A DNA stretch of 45,487 nucleotides from Streptomyces niger. GTDB lineage: Bacteria; Actinomycetota; Actinomycetes; Streptomycetales; Streptomycetaceae. Below are positions 7,611 through 16,459 of this stretch, one piece after another. How positions within the stretch are numbered: the stretch's first letter is position 1; each line of letters begins with the position of its first letter. The notes under the pieces are model-generated. The model searched no databases. It saw nothing but the letters and a program-made list of their open reading frames with translations, and was not told where the DNA came from. The stretch is taken from positions 1-45,487 of the forward strand of contig NZ_JOFQ01000035.1 in assembly GCF_000718305.1 (NCBI RefSeq). The letters run 5' to 3'. Both the position numbers and the translations under genes were made by a program.

Positions 7611-8546
7611 GTGACCGAGTACGACGCCGACGACACCGCGCGGCCGGACCCGACGGCCGGCGCGGGCGACGGCTGGGGCCTGCCCGTACCGGAGGCGGAG
7701 CAGCCCGCCAAGGGCCCCGCGCCGGTCACCCCCGCCGACGCGGCGGACGCCGCCCGCCTGGTGTCCTTCGGCCTCCAGCCCAAGCTGCTGCCCGCCCGCG
7801 ACGTCGAGTACGGCGAGCTGCTGCGGCGCTACCGGGACGACCCCGCCTTCGCGCGCCTCGCCGACGCCGTCGCCTCCGGGCTCGGCCTGGTCGTCCTGGA
7901 GGTCTCCACCCGCGCCGGCATGGCCGTCACCGCCGCCGAGGACTCCGTCTTCGCGGTCCGCATGGGCGACTACGCCCGCCGTGCCTCCACCGACGCGGGC
8001 GACCGGTTCCTGCACGGCCTCGCGCACCTGGCCGTCGCCGCGATGGCCTTCCCGCGCCCCGAGGACCTCGCCGACGACGGCTACATCGGCCGCATCACCG
8101 TCAACGGCGTGGACGCCTTCGTCCGCCAGGCCTGCCGGCGCCTGGAGGAGCGCGCCGCCGAGGCCGGCGAGAACACCGACCCCACCAGCGGCGCGCCCGG
8201 CCTGGAGGCGTCCTGGCGGGTGTACGCCAGGCGCAGCGCGACGGGCGCCACGAAGGACGCCCGGCGGCTGGCGGGTTCGACCACCGGCATCATCGCCAAG
8301 GCCGTCTCCTTCCTCGTCGACTCCGGCTTCCTGCAGCGCACCGGGGACGACGCCGGCGGCACGTACCGCACGACCGCGCGCTACCAGCTCCAGGTGCGCG
8401 ACATGGCGGGCACGGCCGCCATGGCCGAGCTGCTGGAGCTGGGGGTGGTCCCCATAGCGGACGGCAGCGCCTCGCTGCTGCCCGCCGAGGACACCGACGA
8501 CCTGGACCTGGTCGCCGACGCCGGGCTGCCCTTCCACTCGGGCTGA
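7611..8546 (+). CDS. KITE-like subunit of the SMC system (MukE/JetB-like)
   Basis: About 311 residues. An acidic, Pro-rich lead of some 45 residues precedes a globular domain with winged-helix character: LRRYRDDPAFARLADAVASGLGL, then a conserved region AAMAFPRPEDLADDGYIGRITVNGVDAFVRQACRRLEE, and a C-terminal part with DSGFLQRTGDDAGGTYRTT that reads like a winged-helix beta hairpin. Position between the kleisin-like and SMC-like genes and the size fit a KITE subunit, which bridges kleisin molecules in MukBEF-type complexes. The GTG at 7611 has an AAGGAG site 9 bases upstream; the 97-bp gap from the previous gene contains no other gene. Confidence 0.75.
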   Translation: MTEYDADDTARPDPTAGAGDGWGLPVPEAEQPAKGPAPVTPADAADAARLVSFGLQPKLLPARDVEYGELLRRYRDDPAFARLADAVASGLGLVVLEVSTRAGMAVTAAEDSVFAVRMGDYARRASTDAGDRFLHGLAHLAVAAMAFPRPEDLADDGYIGRITVNGVDAFVRQACRRLEERAAEAGENTDPTSGAPGLEASWRVYARRSATGATKDARRLAGSTTGIIAKAVSFLVDSGFLQRTGDDAGGTYRTTARYQLQVRDMAGTAAMAELLELGVVPIADGSASLLPAEDTDDLDLVADAGLPFHSG

Positions 8547-8628
8547 CCCCCGGTCCCGTACACCCGAAATCGCGGCCGGCCCGCCGGCCAACCACCGATC
8601 ACCGTCACCACAACGAGAGTCCGCCGCT

Positions 8629-11600
8629 ATGTACGAGCTGTCCCGGGTTCGCCTCTACTCCATCGGGCCCGCCGGTGCGCGCTACGCCGACACCGTCCTG
8701 GACCTGCGCGGAGTCGGTGAGCCCGTGCCCCGACCGGCGCCGGCCCAGGCGGACTTCTTCGAGGAGGAGCCGGTCGGCCCGCCGCGCCGCCCGGCCCCCG
8801 CCGGCGTGCTCTTCCTGGAGAACGGCGGCGGCAAGTCCGTACTGCTCAAGCTGATCTTCTCGGTCATGCTGCCCGGCCACCGCAACACCCTCGGCGGCGC
8901 CAGCTCCGGCGTGCTCCGCAAGTTCCTGCTGGCCGACGACTGCGGCCATGTGGCGCTGGAGTGGCAGCACACGGTGACCGGCGAGACCGTCGTGGTCGGC
9001 AAGGTCAGCGAGTGGCGCGGCCGTCAGGTCTCCAACGACCCGCGGAAGTTCGCCGAGGCCTGGTACAGCTTCCGGCCAGGGCCCGGCATGAGCCTGGACT
9101 CCCTCCCCGTCGCCGAGTCCACCGCCGTCCGCCCGATCGTCGAGGGCGCGTCCGCAGCGCAGGGCCGCCGCCGCACGATGAAGGGCTTCCGCGACGCCCT
9201 CACCGAGGCCGGCAAGAACTACCCCAACCTCGACGTCGTCTGGGTCGAGATCCACGAACGCTGGAACGAACACCTCGGCGAGCTGGGCCTGGACCCCGAA
9301 CTCTTCCGCTACCAGCGGGAGATGAACGCCGACGAGGGCGAGGCGGCCGGCCTCTTCGCGGTCAAGAACGACTCCGACTTCACCGACCTGCTGCTGCGCG
9401 CCGTCACGGACACCCGGGACACCGACGGCCTCGCCGACCTCGTGCACGGCTTCGCGCACAAGCTCGGCCGCCGCGCCGAGCTGACCGCCGAACGCGACTT
9501 CACGGCCGGCTCCCTCGACCTCCTCTCGAAGATCGCGGAGAACGCCGAACACCGCGAGCGCGCCCGGGAGGTGCACGCCGGAGCCGAGCGCCGCACGCGC
9601 CACCTCTCGCAGCGGCTGCACGCCCGCGCCACCGAGGAGCGCGGCCGCGCCGCCGAGCTCGCCGAACAGGTCGCCGCCGCGTCCCACGCCGTCACCGAGG
9701 CCGAGGCCACCCGCGAGCGCCGCTCCCTGATCTCCGCCGAGATCGCCTACCGGCACGCCTCGCTGGCGCTGGCCGCAGCCGAGAAGGGCGCCGCCGCGCA
9801 GCGCCGCGAGCTGAACGACGCCCGTACGCTGCACTCCGCCTGGCAGGCCGCCGAGACCGTGCTGCGGCACCGTGCGGCGGCCGACCGGTCGGCGCGCGTC
9901 GCCGCCGCCATCCAGGAGGCCGAGCGGGACGCCGCGCCCGCGCTCGCCGCCCGCAGCAAGGCCGCCGCCGACCTCGTACGGGCGCTGCACGGCGCCGCTA
10001 CAGAGGCCGAGACCTGGGCCAACCAGGAAGAGGAGCGTTCCGCTGCCCTTCAGGAGACGGGCGAGTCGGCGCATCGCGATGCCACCGCCGCCGCAACCGC
10101 AGCGCAGCGCGCCCGCAGCGAGACCGAGCACCTCAAGCAGCGGCTGGCCGAGGTCGAGCAGGAGACCGCGGAGGCGGTACGGGCCGGCTGGCTGGACGAC
10201 TCCGCGCCGGACGCCGACCCGGCCCGCGCCGCGCTCGCCGCGACGGACGCGGAGAAGGCCGCGGTCGAGTCCTGGGACACCGCCCGCGAGGCCGCCAGGG
10301 TGACCGGCGACCGCGCCAAGGAAGCCGCGGCGCGCCAGTCCCGCGCGGAACTGGCCGCGGCCCGCGCGGAGGACGCCGCGCACGCCGCCGAGCGCGCCTA
10401 CGACGCGGAGCGCCGTGCCGCCGAGTCGATCGGCGCCGAGCCCCGGCTCGCGGAACTGCTCGGCCTCCCGTCGGCGCTGCCCGCCCCCGCGCCGGGCCTC
10501 CCGGGCCAGCGCGGCAGCCGCCCCCTCGCGGCCGAGCACCGGCCGCCGCTACGGGTGACGGTCCGACTGGACGACGCCGAAACCGCGGGCGTGGCCGCCG
10601 AAGCGGACGGCACGGGTACGGACCCCGCCGGCGTGGACGATGCCGAGCCCGACGACGGGTACTTCGCCGGACCGGTCATGGGGAGCGCCCCGGACCGGGT
10701 ACGCCCCGCCACGCCCGCGCCCACGGCCCCGGCGGCCGGTACGTCCGGCACCGGGGACGCGATGGCCGTGGGCGGCGGCTCCTGGGCGTCCGGCGTCGTG
10801 GGGCTCGGTGCCTCGGCCGAGGAGGAGGACCCTGCCTCCGACGAGCGGCCCGCCGGCGGACGCGGCACGTACGCCGCCGAGTCCGACAACCGCGACGAAG
10901 TCTCCGCACGGATCGACTCCGTCGACTCCGAGGGGCCGGCAGGCACCGCGGACGACGAACGCGGGGACGGGGGCGACGGGCACGGTGACGCGGACGACGA
11001 GCACGGTGACGCCGACGTACCGGTCGTGGCCACGGGACCGGCGGCCGGCACCGAAGCGTCCGAGCCCACGGGACCGGCGGCCGGCGCCGAAGCACCTGAG
11101 GACACCGGAGCAGCGACCGGCGCCGAAACGGCCGACGCAATTGCGGCCCCCGAAGAGCGCGCCGACGCCGCCCCCGTGGAGGCCGCCTCCGCCGAGGACG
11201 AGGCCTGCCCCGACGACGGGACCGACCACGCGGACGACCACGAGGGCAACGGCGCGCACGGCGCGGCCCTGCCCCGCCCCCGGCGCATCGGCGCGGACGG
11301 CCCCCTCTCCGCCGAAGAGGTCGACCGGAACGCCGACGCGCTGCAGGAACTGCTCGACGAGAGCGTGAGCTCCGCCGAGCGGCAGCTGTTCGACATGCGG
11401 ACCGCGGCGGCCGACGACGCGCGGATCCTCGGCGCACTCGGCGACGGCGGTCTCCTGCCGCCCGGCCCCGACGTGCTGGCGGCCGTCGAGTACCTGGGCG
11501 AGCACGGCGTACCGGCCCTGCCCGGCTGGCGCTACCTCGCCCAGTCCGTCGACCCCGTGGACCACGCACGCGTGCTCGCCGCCCGCCCCGAACTGGTCGA

Positions 11601-14172
11601 CGGCGTCATCATCACCGACCCCGACACCCACGCCCGCGCCCGCGACGTCCTGGCCCAGGCCGCGCTGCTGCCGCGCTCCGCCGTGGCCGTCGGTACGGCC
11701 GCCGCCCTGCTCGCGCCGACGCCGCCCCCGGAGGCCGAGGACAGCGGCGTCTTCCTCGTGCCGCCGAACCCGGCCATGCACGACGAGTCGGCCGCCGACG
11801 AGGAGCGGCAGGCGCTGCGCGCCCGCGCCACCGCCCGCGACGAGGAGATCCGGCAGCTGGCCGCCCGGCTCTCCGCCGACCGCGCGCTCGCCGCCCGGCT
11901 CGCCTCGTGGCGCACGGGCTGCCCGGCCGGCCGGCTCGCCGAACTGGCGGCCGCCGCCGAGCAGACCCGTGCGGCCGCCGACGCCGCCACGGCGGAGCTG
12001 GCCGAGTCCCGCACGGCACGCGCCGAGGCGGACGAGGCCGCTGCCGAGGCGGCCCGCGTCCGGGAGGAGCGCGGCGAGGCGGCGCAGCGCGCCCGCCGGG
12101 TCGCCGACGCGCTGGCCGGCCTCGCCTACCGGCTCCGCGAGCGCGCCGCCTGGCAGACCAGGCTGCGCGAACTGGCCGACGAGAGCGCGGAGTACGAGGC
12201 CCGCGCGGAGGAGTGCGTCGACCGGGCGCGCGCCGCCGACGAGGACCGCCGCGCCGCCCAGCGCGCCGCCGACGACGCACGCCGCACCGCCCGCGCGCTG
12301 CGCGCCGAGCGGGCCGAGATCGCGGGCGTACCGGACGACCTGGGCGAGGAGGAGGCCCCGCCGGAGTCCTCGCTGCCCACGCTCCGCGAGGCCTACCGTG
12401 CCGCGTCCCAGCTGTACGAGAAGGTCGGCGTCGGCGCCGACCTGCGGGCCGAGCAGGCCCGCGCCGAGGGCGACGAGAGCAACGCCCGCAATGAGCTGGA
12501 CCGGCTCACCAACAAGGTCCGCACCCGCGCCGAGACGCTGCTGCAGAGCCCGGACGCGGCCGACGGCCCGTCCCGGCAGGCCGCCGCGGCGCGCGCCGAG
12601 GAACTGGTCGCGATGCTGGAGTCGCGTGCCTCGGCAGCCAGTGAGCAGCTGGGCCGGCTGCGCGGTGAGACGGAGCGGCTGGCGCCCCCCGAAGGGGTCG
12701 AGGCCCATACCGAGCTGCCCGAGGAGTTGGTACCGGCCGACGCCGACCGCGCCAAAGAACTGCTGCGTACCGCCAACGCCGAACTGGCCACCGCCACCGA
12801 CGCGCTGGACACCGCCCGCGCCACCCATGCCCAGCTGCTGCGCGGCCACCGCGCCGCCGAGGACGCGGCAGGCGGCTTCGACGAGACCGCCGCGATGCTG
12901 CGCGACATCCTCCGCGACAACGGCCCGGAGGAGGACCAGGAGGCGCCCGAGCCGTACCGTGGCCGGCTGGAGGAGGCCCGCCGGGCGGCCGCGGAGGCAC
13001 GCCGCTCGCTGCGCGGCTGCGCGAGCGACCTGTCGGCGGCGGAGTCCGCGGTCCGCGAGGCGAGCGACGTGCTCGTACGGCACGCCAACTCCACCCGGTA
13101 CGAGATGGTGAAGACGCCGGCCCGGCAGCAGATCCGCGAGCTGCCCGCCGCCGCGCTGCCGGACCACGCGGCGAAGTGGGCGGAGGCGTTCGCGCCCCGG
13201 CTGCGGGTCCTCACCGACGAGCTGGAGCAGCTGGAGCGCAACCGCGACAGCATCGTCGACCGGCTGCGCGGACTCGTGGAGTCCTCGCTGGCCACGCTCC
13301 GTTCGGCGCAGCGGCTGTCCCGGCTCCCCGAGGGTCTGGGGGAGTGGTCGGGCCAGGAGTTCCTGCGCATCCGCTTCGACGACCCGGACCAGGCCACGCT
13401 GACCGAGCGGCTCGGCGAGGTCATCGACGAGGCGACCCGCGCCGCCGTCAAGCGCAACAGTGACCTGCGCCGGGACGGCATGTCCCTGCTCCTGCGGGGC
13501 GTTGCCGCGGCCCTCCAGCCGCGCGGCGTCGCCGTGGAGATCCTGAAGCCGGACGCGGTGCTCCGTGCCGAGCGGGTGCCGGTCGGGCAGATGGGCGACG
13601 TCTTCTCCGGCGGCCAGCTGCTCACCGCGGCCATCGCGCTGTACTGCACGATGGCGGCGCTGCGCAGCAACGACCGGGGCCGCGACAAGGAGCGGCACGC
13701 CGGCACGCTGTTCCTGGACAACCCCATCGGCCGCGCCAACGCCACGTACCTGCTGGAGCTCCAGCGGGCCGTCGCCGACGCGCTCGGCGTCCAGCTGCTC
13801 TACACCACCGGCCTGTTCGACACCACGGCGCTCGCGGAGTTCCCGCTGGTCATCCGGTTGCGGAACGACGCGGACCTGCGCGCGGGCCTGAAGTACATCA
13901 GCGTCGAGGAGCACCTGCGCCCCGGTCTGCCGCAGCAGCGCGAGGCGGAGACGATCCACGGCGAGATCACCGCCACCCGGATGTTCAAGCGCCCGGAGGA
14001 GCAGGAGGCCCCCCGCGTCCCGCAGGGCGACGACCGGAAGGCCCCGAAGGAGCCGACCGGCGCCGGGGGCGAGCCGACGACGGCACCGGACGAGCCGTCG
14101 GTTGTACGGGACGATGCGACGACGGCACCCGAGGAGCCCACGACGCCGGACGGCCCGCCGACCGACCGGTAG
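8629..14172 (+). CDS. Giant SMC-like ATPase with acidic insertion (MukB/JetC-like)
   Basis: 1847 residues, longer than MukB (about 1490) or typical JetC (about 1100). The N-terminal ATPase lobe has Walker A FLENGGGKS (Lys69). Heavily Ala/Glu/Arg-rich coiled coil runs about 320-620 and 1060-1560. About 645-900 is an acidic, Gly/Ala/Asp/Glu-rich stretch with GPAAG-type repeats, followed by a compact folded segment (about 925-1050: LAAVEYLGEHGVPALPGWRYL, ELVDGVIITDP) where a hinge would be expected. The C-terminal lobe has the ABC signature FSGGQ (1659-1663) and Walker B TLFLDNP, with Asp1697 followed by Asn instead of the usual catalytic Glu. The last 110 residues are a disordered Pro/Thr/Glu tail. 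Probably a DNA-loop-extruding or chromosome/plasmid-handling complex with the two upstream products; no nuclease (JetD) gene follows. Confidence 0.85.
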   Translation: MYELSRVRLYSIGPAGARYADTVLDLRGVGEPVPRPAPAQADFFEEEPVGPPRRPAPAGVLFLENGGGKSVLLKLIFSVMLPGHRNTLGGASSGVLRKFLLADDCGHVALEWQHTVTGETVVVGKVSEWRGRQVSNDPRKFAEAWYSFRPGPGMSLDSLPVAESTAVRPIVEGASAAQGRRRTMKGFRDALTEAGKNYPNLDVVWVEIHERWNEHLGELGLDPELFRYQREMNADEGEAAGLFAVKNDSDFTDLLLRAVTDTRDTDGLADLVHGFAHKLGRRAELTAERDFTAGSLDLLSKIAENAEHRERAREVHAGAERRTRHLSQRLHARATEERGRAAELAEQVAAASHAVTEAEATRERRSLISAEIAYRHASLALAAAEKGAAAQRRELNDARTLHSAWQAAETVLRHRAAADRSARVAAAIQEAERDAAPALAARSKAAADLVRALHGAATEAETWANQEEERSAALQETGESAHRDATAAATAAQRARSETEHLKQRLAEVEQETAEAVRAGWLDDSAPDADPARAALAATDAEKAAVESWDTAREAARVTGDRAKEAAARQSRAELAAARAEDAAHAAERAYDAERRAAESIGAEPRLAELLGLPSALPAPAPGLPGQRGSRPLAAEHRPPLRVTVRLDDAETAGVAAEADGTGTDPAGVDDAEPDDGYFAGPVMGSAPDRVRPATPAPTAPAAGTSGTGDAMAVGGGSWASGVVGLGASAEEEDPASDERPAGGRGTYAAESDNRDEVSARIDSVDSEGPAGTADDERGDGGDGHGDADDEHGDADVPVVATGPAAGTEASEPTGPAAGAEAPEDTGAATGAETADAIAAPEERADAAPVEAASAEDEACPDDGTDHADDHEGNGAHGAALPRPRRIGADGPLSAEEVDRNADALQELLDESVSSAERQLFDMRTAAADDARILGALGDGGLLPPGPDVLAAVEYLGEHGVPALPGWRYLAQSVDPVDHARVLAARPELVDGVIITDPDTHARARDVLAQAALLPRSAVAVGTAAALLAPTPPPEAEDSGVFLVPPNPAMHDESAADEERQALRARATARDEEIRQLAARLSADRALAARLASWRTGCPAGRLAELAAAAEQTRAAADAATAELAESRTARAEADEAAAEAARVREERGEAAQRARRVADALAGLAYRLRERAAWQTRLRELADESAEYEARAEECVDRARAADEDRRAAQRAADDARRTARALRAERAEIAGVPDDLGEEEAPPESSLPTLREAYRAASQLYEKVGVGADLRAEQARAEGDESNARNELDRLTNKVRTRAETLLQSPDAADGPSRQAAAARAEELVAMLESRASAASEQLGRLRGETERLAPPEGVEAHTELPEELVPADADRAKELLRTANAELATATDALDTARATHAQLLRGHRAAEDAAGGFDETAAMLRDILRDNGPEEDQEAPEPYRGRLEEARRAAAEARRSLRGCASDLSAAESAVREASDVLVRHANSTRYEMVKTPARQQIRELPAAALPDHAAKWAEAFAPRLRVLTDELEQLERNRDSIVDRLRGLVESSLATLRSAQRLSRLPEGLGEWSGQEFLRIRFDDPDQATLTERLGEVIDEATRAAVKRNSDLRRDGMSLLLRGVAAALQPRGVAVEILKPDAVLRAERVPVGQMGDVFSGGQLLTAAIALYCTMAALRSNDRGRDKERHAGTLFLDNPIGRANATYLLELQRAVADALGVQLLYTTGLFDTTALAEFPLVIRLRNDADLRAGLKYISVEEHLRPGLPQQREAETIHGEITATRMFKRPEEQEAPRVPQGDDRKAPKEPTGAGGEPTTAPDEPSVVRDDATTAPEEPTTPDGPPTDR

Positions 14173-14288
14173 TCGGTACACCGCGCCGCCACCGGCCGGG
14201 CGCCCATGGGTCTTTCGGCAGTGTCCGGCGGCCCGCGACCCTTCGTATGGTGGCGCGGTGAGACGAACCGAGGACCGGACCGGGGCCA

Positions 14289-14318
14289 CGCCGCCCGGAG
14301 AGACCGGCACGGGCGGCG
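14289..14318. terminator. Candidate hairpin between the convergent SMC and mscR genes
   Basis: A perfect 8-bp GC stem (CGCCGCCC / GGGCGGCG) with a 14-nt loop lies in the 235-bp gap between two convergent genes. There is no T-run. A second small inverted repeat, GGTTCC...GGAACC, lies about 10 bp to its right. Terminator function is inferred from position. Confidence 0.4.
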
Positions 14319-14407
14319 CGGTGGTTCCCCGGAACCGGCCGAGCCCGCCGGGGCACCCCACGACGTTCGTCAGGGTTGGCTGCGGGCGTGCTGTCCGGCA
14401 GGGGGGC

Positions 14408-15493
14408 TCAGAGCACCGCCACCGACCTCAGCACGTCCCCCCGTTGCAGCCGGCCGAAGGCGCTCTCCAGGTCGTCCAGGGCGACCGTCTCCGAGACGAA
14501 CGCCTCCAGGTCGAGCTTGCCGCGCAGGTGGAGGTCGATGAGGACGGGGAAGTCGCGGCTGGGCAGGCAGTCGCCGTACCAGGAGGTCTTCAGGGCGCCG
14601 CCGCGCGAGAAGAGGTCGTGCAGCGGGATTTCGACGTGCAGGTCCTCCTCGGGGGCGCCGACCTGGACCAGGACCCCGGCCAGGTCGCGCATCGCGAGGG
14701 CCTGCTGGAAGGTGTCCGGACTGCCGACCGCGTCGATCGTGACGTCCACGCCGTGCCCGCCGGTGAGCGTGCGGACGGCCGCCACCGGGTCGGTCCAGCG
14801 GGAGTTGACGGTGTCGGTGGCTCCGAAGCGCTCGGCGGCGTCCAGCTTGCGGGCGTCCACGTCCACCGCGATCACCCGGCGGGCGCCGGCCAGCGAGGCC
14901 CCGGCGATGGCGGCGTTGCCGACTCCGCCGCAGCCGATCACGGCCACGGTGTCGCCGTTGCCGACCCGCCCCGTGTACACCGCGGCGCCGTACCCGGCCA
15001 TCACCCCGCAGCCGATCAGCCCGGCGGCCTCGGGCCGGGCCGACGGGTCGACCTTGACCGCCTGGCCGGCGGCGACCAGCACCTTCTCGGCGAACGCGCC
15101 GATGCCGAGCGCGGGCGTGAGCGGCGTACCGTCCAGCAGGGTCGTCCGGCCGCGCGCCGTACGGGAGTCGAAGCAGTACCAGGGGCGGCCGCGGCGGCAG
15201 GAACGGCAGGAGCCGCAGGGGGCGCGCCAGGCGAGGACGACGTAGTCGCCGGGCGTGAGGCCACCGCAACCGGGGCCGGTGGCCTCGACGATGCCGGCCG
15301 CCTCGTGGCCGAGCAGGTAGGGGAAGGCGTCACCGGCCGCGCCGTCGCGGTGGTGCACGTCGGTGGGGCAGACGCCGCACGCCTGCACTTGTACGAGGAC
15401 CTCTCCGGGCCCCGGGTCGGGCACCAGGACCGGCAGGACCTCGACCGGCGCCCCCTTCTTCACGGCGATGACGGCGCGGGCTTCGTGCGGCAT
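14408..15493 (-). CDS. mscR: S-(hydroxymethyl)mycothiol dehydrogenase-like zinc alcohol dehydrogenase
   Basis: About 361 residues of the zinc-dependent medium-chain dehydrogenase family. Catalytic zinc ligands Cys42 ([10 protein letters not shown]) and His63-Glu64 (LLGHEAAG), structural zinc cysteines 93, 96, 99 and 107, and the NAD-binding motif [13 protein letters not shown] are all present. The segments [28 protein letters not shown] and [18 protein letters not shown] (here [14 protein letters not shown]) match mycothiol-dependent formaldehyde dehydrogenase closely, so the likely reaction is oxidation of the formaldehyde-mycothiol adduct to S-formylmycothiol. One oddity is Pro43 where most family members have His after the first zinc Cys. 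The usual metallo-beta-lactamase partner gene is not adjacent. A palindromic operator sits upstream. Confidence 0.85.
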   Translation of the reverse strand: MPHEARAVIAVKKGAPVEVLPVLVPDPGPGEVLVQVQACGVCPTDVHHRDGAAGDAFPYLLGHEAAGIVEATGPGCGGLTPGDYVVLAWRAPCGSCRSCRRGRPWYCFDSRTARGRTTLLDGTPLTPALGIGAFAEKVLVAAGQAVKVDPSARPEAAGLIGCGVMAGYGAAVYTGRVGNGDTVAVIGCGGVGNAAIAGASLAGARRVIAVDVDARKLDAAERFGATDTVNSRWTDPVAAVRTLTGGHGVDVTIDAVGSPDTFQQALAMRDLAGVLVQVGAPEEDLHVEIPLHDLFSRGGALKTSWYGDCLPSRDFPVLIDLHLRGKLDLEAFVSETVALDDLESAFGRLQRGDVLRSVAVL

Positions 15494-15551
15494 GTCTTCA
15501 CTCCTCGACAGCGCCTGTGGCGGCGGAGGGCGGTGCCCGGTTTGTGTTGCC

Positions 15552-15575
15552 TATGATGCGGTCTGTTGCATCATA
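15552..15575. promoter_or_regulatory. Inverted-repeat operator upstream of mscR
   Basis: Perfect 8-bp arms TATGATGC and GCATCATA are separated by 8 nt (GGTCTGTT). The site lies about 60 bp upstream of the mscR start, in the gap after the IclR gene. An inverted repeat with the same arm/spacer geometry precedes the IclR gene at 16562-16583, and both regions share the 10-mer GGTCTGTTGC. Binding by the adjacent IclR protein is inferred. Confidence 0.65.
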
Positions 15576-15640
15576 TGAGACATGCTGGGATTCAGGGGCG
15601 GATCCGTCAAGAGGTTTTCGCCCTTGCGGCGCAAGGGAGT

Positions 15641-16459
15641 TCAGATCGCGAAGCCCATGGCGCGCGACAGCTCGGCCGCCGCCTTCGCGGCCCGTTCGGC
15701 GAGCTCCGGCAGCAGCTCCTGCTCCATGCGGTACGCCGGTCCTGACACGCCGATAGCGCCGATCACCGCGCCGTCGTGCGCCCGCACCGGCGCGGCGACC
15801 GCGTTCAGCCCGATCTCCAGCTCCTCGGCGGTGCAGGCGTACCCCTGCTCCAGGGCCTCGGTCAGCTGCGCGCGCAACGGCGCGGTCGTGAGGGTGTGCT
15901 CGGTGAAGCGGGGCAGCGAACGGGTCAGCAGGTTGTCGCGGCGCTCCCGCGGCAGGTGCGCCAGCAGGACCTTGCCGCTCGCGGTGGCGTGCAGCGGGGT
16001 GCGCCGGCCCAGCCAGTTGTACGCCGTGACCGCGGCCGAGCCGCGCGCCTGCATGATGTTGACCGCCGCGTCGCCGTCGAGCACCGCGATGTTGGCCGTC
16101 TCGCCGGTGTCCTCGGCCAGCGCCCGGCACACCGGGGCGCCCTCCTGGGAGATGTCCAGCCGGATCGCGGCGGCGCCCGCCAGCCGCAGTACGCCCGCGC
16201 CCAGGTAGTACTTGCCGCGCTCGCCCTCCTGCTCGACCAGCCCGCGGTTCTCCAGGACGCCGAGGATCCGGAAGGCGGTCGACTTGTGGACGCCCAGCTC
16301 CTCGGCCAGTTCGGTCACCTTGGCCTCGCCCAGCCGGGCCAGGATCTCCAGCACGCTCACCGCCCGGTCGACGGACTGGACGGAGCCGCCTCCGCCGCGT
16401 GTGCTGTCGCCGGCTTCCTCGGCGGTCTCGTTGGTGCTGCTCTCGCTCGTCTTCGGCAT
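15641..16459 (-). CDS. IclR family transcriptional regulator
   Basis: About 272 residues. After a low-complexity Ser/Thr/Gly lead of some 25 residues comes the winged helix-turn-helix (VQSVDRAVSVLEILARLGEA, VTELAEELGVHKSTAFRILGVLENRGLVEQ) and then the IclR effector domain, with the diagnostic TPLHATASGKVLLAHLP and IGAIGVSGPAYR segments. The ATG at 16459 is preferred; an in-frame ATG at 16582 would run through what looks like the operator and is unlikely. The gene is separated from mscR by 147 bp and transcribed in the same direction. Regulation of mscR and of itself is inferred from paired operators; the effector is unknown, possibly a methylated amine or formaldehyde-related metabolite. Confidence 0.92.
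   Translation of the reverse strand: MPKTSESSTNETAEEAGDSTRGGGGSVQSVDRAVSVLEILARLGEAKVTELAEELGVHKSTAFRILGVLENRGLVEQEGERGKYYLGAGVLRLAGAAAIRLDISQEGAPVCRALAEDTGETANIAVLDGDAAVNIMQARGSAAVTAYNWLGRRTPLHATASGKVLLAHLPRERRDNLLTRSLPRFTEHTLTTAPLRAQLTEALEQGYACTAEELEIGLNAVAAPVRAHDGAVIGAIGVSGPAYRMEQELLPELAERAAKAAAELSRAMGFAI

Noticed and set aside
10549..14361. A very long leftward reading opposite the giant SMC-like gene.
   Set aside because: High-GC antisense shadow: the Gly/Val/Arg-rich composition is that of the complementary frame and no motif is present.
14173..14407. A JetD-like nuclease fragment downstream of the SMC-like gene.
   Set aside because: The 235-bp gap has no protein-like reading and only hairpin-type repeats.
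15641..16459. Identity of the IclR protein as the glycerol regulator GylR, given glpF and glpK in the window.
   Set aside because: It lies 8 kb from the glycerol genes, its HTH region does not read like GylR as I remember it, and the shared operators point to mscR.
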